A stretch of DNA of 64,000 nucleotides, from the NCBI RefSeq assembly GCF_049445995.1, contig NZ_JBMSDZ010000007.1:155682-219681 (forward strand). Direction: 5' to 3'. Both the position numbers and the translations under genes were made by a program. The notes beneath the pieces were generated by a model. That model was not told the origin of the DNA. It was given only the letters and a program-made list of their open reading frames with translations, and ran no database searches. Below are positions 61,754 through 64,000 of the stretch, piece after piece (the first letter of the stretch is position 1; each line of letters opens with the position of its first letter). Source of the DNA: Dyella_A sp049445995 (GTDB taxonomy: Bacteria > Pseudomonadota > Gammaproteobacteria > Xanthomonadales > Rhodanobacteraceae).

Positions 61754-62134
61754 GTTGATTGATACCCCCTTTCCCGACGACATGTCATGCCGCGATGCGG
61801 CAAACCCACTTGGTGGCCGGCACAGGCTCGGCCTGCTGCACTCGGCCTGCTGTACATGCCAGGGGCGTGCTGCCGTGGACGGCGGCACTCGGTGTGTCGG
61901 TCGTCATGCGGACAGGCGGATGGCGCGTGGCAGGCATCGCCGGGCACGCGGCAGTTCGCGGGATACGAGGCGCTGCCCGCACTGCGGGCAAGGGCGCTCG
62001 CCGCGCGCAGTCCATTGTTCGCCTGGGGGGGTGGCGCTGTCACGGGGCGTGAAAGGGGTATGGGGTATCGCCACGGCGGCGTTTCCTGTGGGTCGCACCG
62101 GCCCGCCTGATTTCAGCAGCGGTACCCGGAAACG
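61754..62134. other. Intergenic stretch with no gene recognised
   Basis: About 380 bases between the YeeE promoter and the ahcY terminator contain overlapping frames on both strands. One minus-strand frame (61904-62098) has a CPQCG pair like a zinc ribbon, but it lacks a ribosome site and family similarity. A GGGGTATGGGGTAT sequence near 62055 resembles two operator half-sites. The stretch may be a decayed gene. Confidence 0.45.
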
Positions 62135-62162
62135 ACGAAGGGCGCATCGCTGCGCCCTTCGT
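62135..62162 (-). terminator. Terminator-like hairpin after ahcY
   Basis: Perfect 12-bp arms ACGAAGGGCGCA and TGCGCCCTTCGT enclose TCGC, 27 bases after the ahcY stop. A short TTTCC follows on the minus strand, which makes a modest U-run. Confidence 0.6.
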
Positions 62163-62189
62163 CCGTCGCTTTCGCGGTGCGAACACCGA

Positions 62190-63632
62190 TCAGTAGCGGT
62201 AGTGCTCCGGCTTGTACGGGCCTTCCTTCGGCACGCCGAGGTAGGCGGCCTGGGCGTCGGTCAGCGTGGTCAGCTTCACGCCGATCTTCTCCAGGTGCAG
62301 GCGGGCGACTTCCTCGTCCAGCTTCTTGGGCAGGATGTAGACCTTCTTCTCGTAGGTCTCCCTGTTCGCCCACAGGTCGATCTGCGCCAGGGTCTGGTTG
62401 GAGAACGAGTTGGACATCACGAAGCTCGGGTGTCCGGTGGCGCAGCCGAGGTTGACCAGGCGGCCTTCGGCCAGCAGGAAGATCGCGCGGCCGTCCTTGA
62501 ACGTGTACTTGTCCACCTGCGGCTTGATGTTGAGCCTGGTCACGCCGGGGCACTTGTTCAGCGCGTCGACCTGGATCTCGTTGTCGAAGTGGCCGATGTT
62601 GCAGACGATGGCCTGGTCCTTCATCCGGCTCAGGTGCTCGATGGTCAGCACGTCCTTGTTGCCGGTGGTGGTGACATAGATGTCGCCGCGGCCGAGCGTG
62701 CTCTCCACCGTGTTCACCTCGAAGCCTTCCATCGCCGCCTGCAGGGCGTTGATCGGATCGATCTCGGTCACCACCACGCGCGCACCGTAGGCACGCAGGC
62801 TGTGCGCCGAGCCCTTGCCGACGTCGCCGTAGCCGCACACCACGGCGACCTTGCCGGCCAGCATCACGTCCATCGCGCGCTTCAGGCCGTCGGCCAGCGA
62901 CTCGCGGCAGCCGTAGAGGTTGTCGAACTTCGACTTGGTCACCGAGTCGTTCACGTTGATCGCCGGCACCAGCAGCTTGCCTGCCTCCAGCATCTGGTAC
63001 AGGCGGTGCACGCCGGTGGTGGTCTCCTCCGAGACGCCCTTCCAGTCGCGCACGACGGTGTGCCAGAAGCCCGGGCGCTCGCTGGCCACGCGCTTGAGCA
63101 AATTCTTGATCACCTGCTCCTCGTGGCTCTCCGAGGCGGTGTCGACCCAGTCCGAGCCGTTCTCCAGCTCGTAGCCCTTGTGGATCAGCAGCGTCACGTC
63201 GCCGCCGTCGTCGACCACCAGCTGCGGACCGAGGTGGCCGCCCTTGCCGTCGGGGAAGGAGAGCGCGTCCAGTGTGCAGTCCCAGTATTCCTCCAGCGTC
63301 TCGCCCTTCCAGGCGAACACCGGGGTGCCGGTGGCGGCGATCGCCGCGGCGGCGTGGTCCTGGGTGGAGAAGATGTTGCACGAGGCCCAGCGCACGTCGG
63401 CGCCGATGTCCTTGAGCGTCTCGATCAGCACCGCGGTCTGGATCGTCATGTGCAGCGAGCCGGTCACGCGCACGCCCTTCAGCGGCGCGCTCGGGGCGTA
63501 CTTCTTGCGGATCGACATCAGGCCCGGCATCTCGTGCTCGGCGATGTCCAGCTCCTTGCGGCCGAACTCGGCCAGGCCGATGTCGGCGATCCTGTAATCG
63601 TGCTTGGGGATGTCACGGGTGGCAGCGTTCAT
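62190..63632 (-). CDS. ahcY: S-adenosylhomocysteine hydrolase
   Basis: The 480-residue NAD-dependent enzyme splits S-adenosylhomocysteine into homocysteine and adenosine. It starts MNAATRDIPKHDYRIADIGL. It has the substrate motifs TGSLHMTIQTAVLIETL and NVNDSVTKSKFDNLYG, the NAD motif VVCGYGDVGKGSA and the C-terminus GPYKPEHYRY with its conserved Lys/Tyr. The 40-residue insert typical of bacterial AhcY is present. A SAH riboswitch lies in the leader, so expression should rise when SAH builds up. Confidence 0.97.
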   Translation of the reverse strand: MNAATRDIPKHDYRIADIGLAEFGRKELDIAEHEMPGLMSIRKKYAPSAPLKGVRVTGSLHMTIQTAVLIETLKDIGADVRWASCNIFSTQDHAAAAIAATGTPVFAWKGETLEEYWDCTLDALSFPDGKGGHLGPQLVVDDGGDVTLLIHKGYELENGSDWVDTASESHEEQVIKNLLKRVASERPGFWHTVVRDWKGVSEETTTGVHRLYQMLEAGKLLVPAINVNDSVTKSKFDNLYGCRESLADGLKRAMDVMLAGKVAVVCGYGDVGKGSAHSLRAYGARVVVTEIDPINALQAAMEGFEVNTVESTLGRGDIYVTTTGNKDVLTIEHLSRMKDQAIVCNIGHFDNEIQVDALNKCPGVTRLNIKPQVDKYTFKDGRAIFLLAEGRLVNLGCATGHPSFVMSNSFSNQTLAQIDLWANRETYEKKVYILPKKLDEEVARLHLEKIGVKLTTLTDAQAAYLGVPKEGPYKPEHYRY

Positions 63633-63683
63633 GCAAATCTCCGGTTCGGTGCGAAAAGGTTCGCGCCCACGCTCCTGGGCAAC

Positions 63684-63800
63684 CGGGCGCCGTTGTGAAA
63701 CGTGCCGCGCCGAGCCTGGCCGGATGGCGTGCCGGCCTCGGGGGCGGGCACGGCGGACAAGGCCGCCGTCGCAAACGGTCGCAGCGCCCCTCGGCGGGCA
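63684..63800 (-). promoter_or_regulatory. SAH riboswitch in the ahcY leader
   Basis: On the minus strand the leader carries the conserved core of the SAH riboswitch: CGCCGAGGGGCGCTGCGAC near the 5' end, a variable hairpin, then CCAGGCTCGGCG and AACGGCGCCC. CGCCGAG pairs with CTCGGCG (P1), and GGGCGC can pair with GCGCCC (pseudoknot). These are the known elements of the family, which switches ahcY on in response to S-adenosylhomocysteine. It ends about 50 bases before the ahcY start. Confidence 0.88.
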
Positions 63801-63887
63801 ACGGGACATTCTAACCGCAAGCGCGGTTCGATGCCCGGAGACAGGCGCCGCTGCCGGCAACGCCGGCCGGATTTGTCAACGCCATTT

Positions 63888-64000
63888 AGAAATGTCCCCA
63901 CCCTGTGCCAGTTAAACATGTCCCCTTTGGCGTCACCGGGAAGGCCGGTCAAGTTGGAGCATGGCGCCAGGGATGGTTGCCGGCGGGTTTTCTGACGTTG
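63888..64000. mobile_element. Possible IS end at the right edge
   Basis: Two similar motifs, AGAAATGTCCCCAC (63888-63901) and AAACATGTCCCCTTT (about 63914-63928), recall the repeated ATGTCCCC motifs often seen at the ends of some insertion sequences. No transposase gene is visible before the window ends. The assignment is tentative. Confidence 0.25.

Noticed and set aside
61904..62098. Short minus-strand frame with a CPQCG zinc-ribbon-like pair
   Set aside because: No ribosome site, no recognised family, second cysteine pair incomplete; kept only as a remark on the gap.

Overview
The window is high-GC chromosomal DNA from a gammaproteobacterium, most likely of the family Rhodanobacteraceae (the Rhodanobacter/Dyella/Frateuria group of Xanthomonadales). 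The evidence is the divergent mrcA and pilMNOPQ pair, the RaxR/PhoP-like two-component pair, a 480-residue AhcY behind an SAH riboswitch, and a complete Sox cluster such as thiosulfate-oxidising members of this family carry. There is no sign of a phage or plasmid. Mobile DNA is limited to one transposase relic, several palindromic repeat families and a possible IS end at the right edge.

Layout. 1-8.5 kb: a partial hypothetical gene, penicillin-binding protein 1A (mrcA), and divergently the type IV pilus assembly operon pilM-N-O-P-Q, closed by a strong hairpin and followed by an IS1595-type relic. 8.8-15.9 kb: a tightly overlapping MoxR/DUF58/DUF4381/BatA/BatB-C/BatD operon. 15.9-20.4 kb: housekeeping and stress genes (macro domain, MarR, lipoprotein, M28 peptidase, MscL, FAH-family hydrolase). 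20.5-25.2 kb: a MacAB-like ABC export cassette with two different permeases. 25.4-31.9 kb: an AtoE-type fatty-acid permease, a large TonB-dependent receptor and a divergent MocR-type regulator whose PLP-binding residues are altered. 31.9-41.3 kb: EamA exporter, Ada-like methyltransferase, Rieske protein, TviB-like sugar dehydrogenase, SLC13 permease, TrmB and a DUF6600-like protein. 41.5-48.1 kb: tRNA-Gly(CCC), a RimK pair, a two-component system, IlvE and MetF. 48.5-61.7 kb: a sulfur-oxidation island. 62.2-63.8 kb: ahcY with its SAH riboswitch.

The sulfur island is the most coherent system. Thiosulfate would be taken up or passed along by two half-size YeeE/YedE (TsuA-like) proteins. SoxXA, SoxYZ, SoxB and SoxCD oxidise it in the periplasm, with a periplasmic DsrE-like protein, a SoxH-like metallo-beta-lactamase and a rhodanese as accessories. 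A CsoR-family repressor with an unusual residue set lies beside soxH. Two matching 16-bp ATACC/GGTAT palindromes sit before the FadL-like porin and before the YeeE operon. Inside the YeeE operon is a translationally coupled pair: a secreted peptide with five NPCAP repeats, and a His-rich cytoplasmic protein. This pair is the best candidate for an undescribed function.

Non-coding highlights are a hairpin element in two copies with compensatory base changes, REP-type palindromes placed exactly between convergent genes (one set as a three-unit tandem array), a SAH riboswitch, a metF operator-like palindrome, and a candidate small RNA behind a PhoP-box-like promoter.
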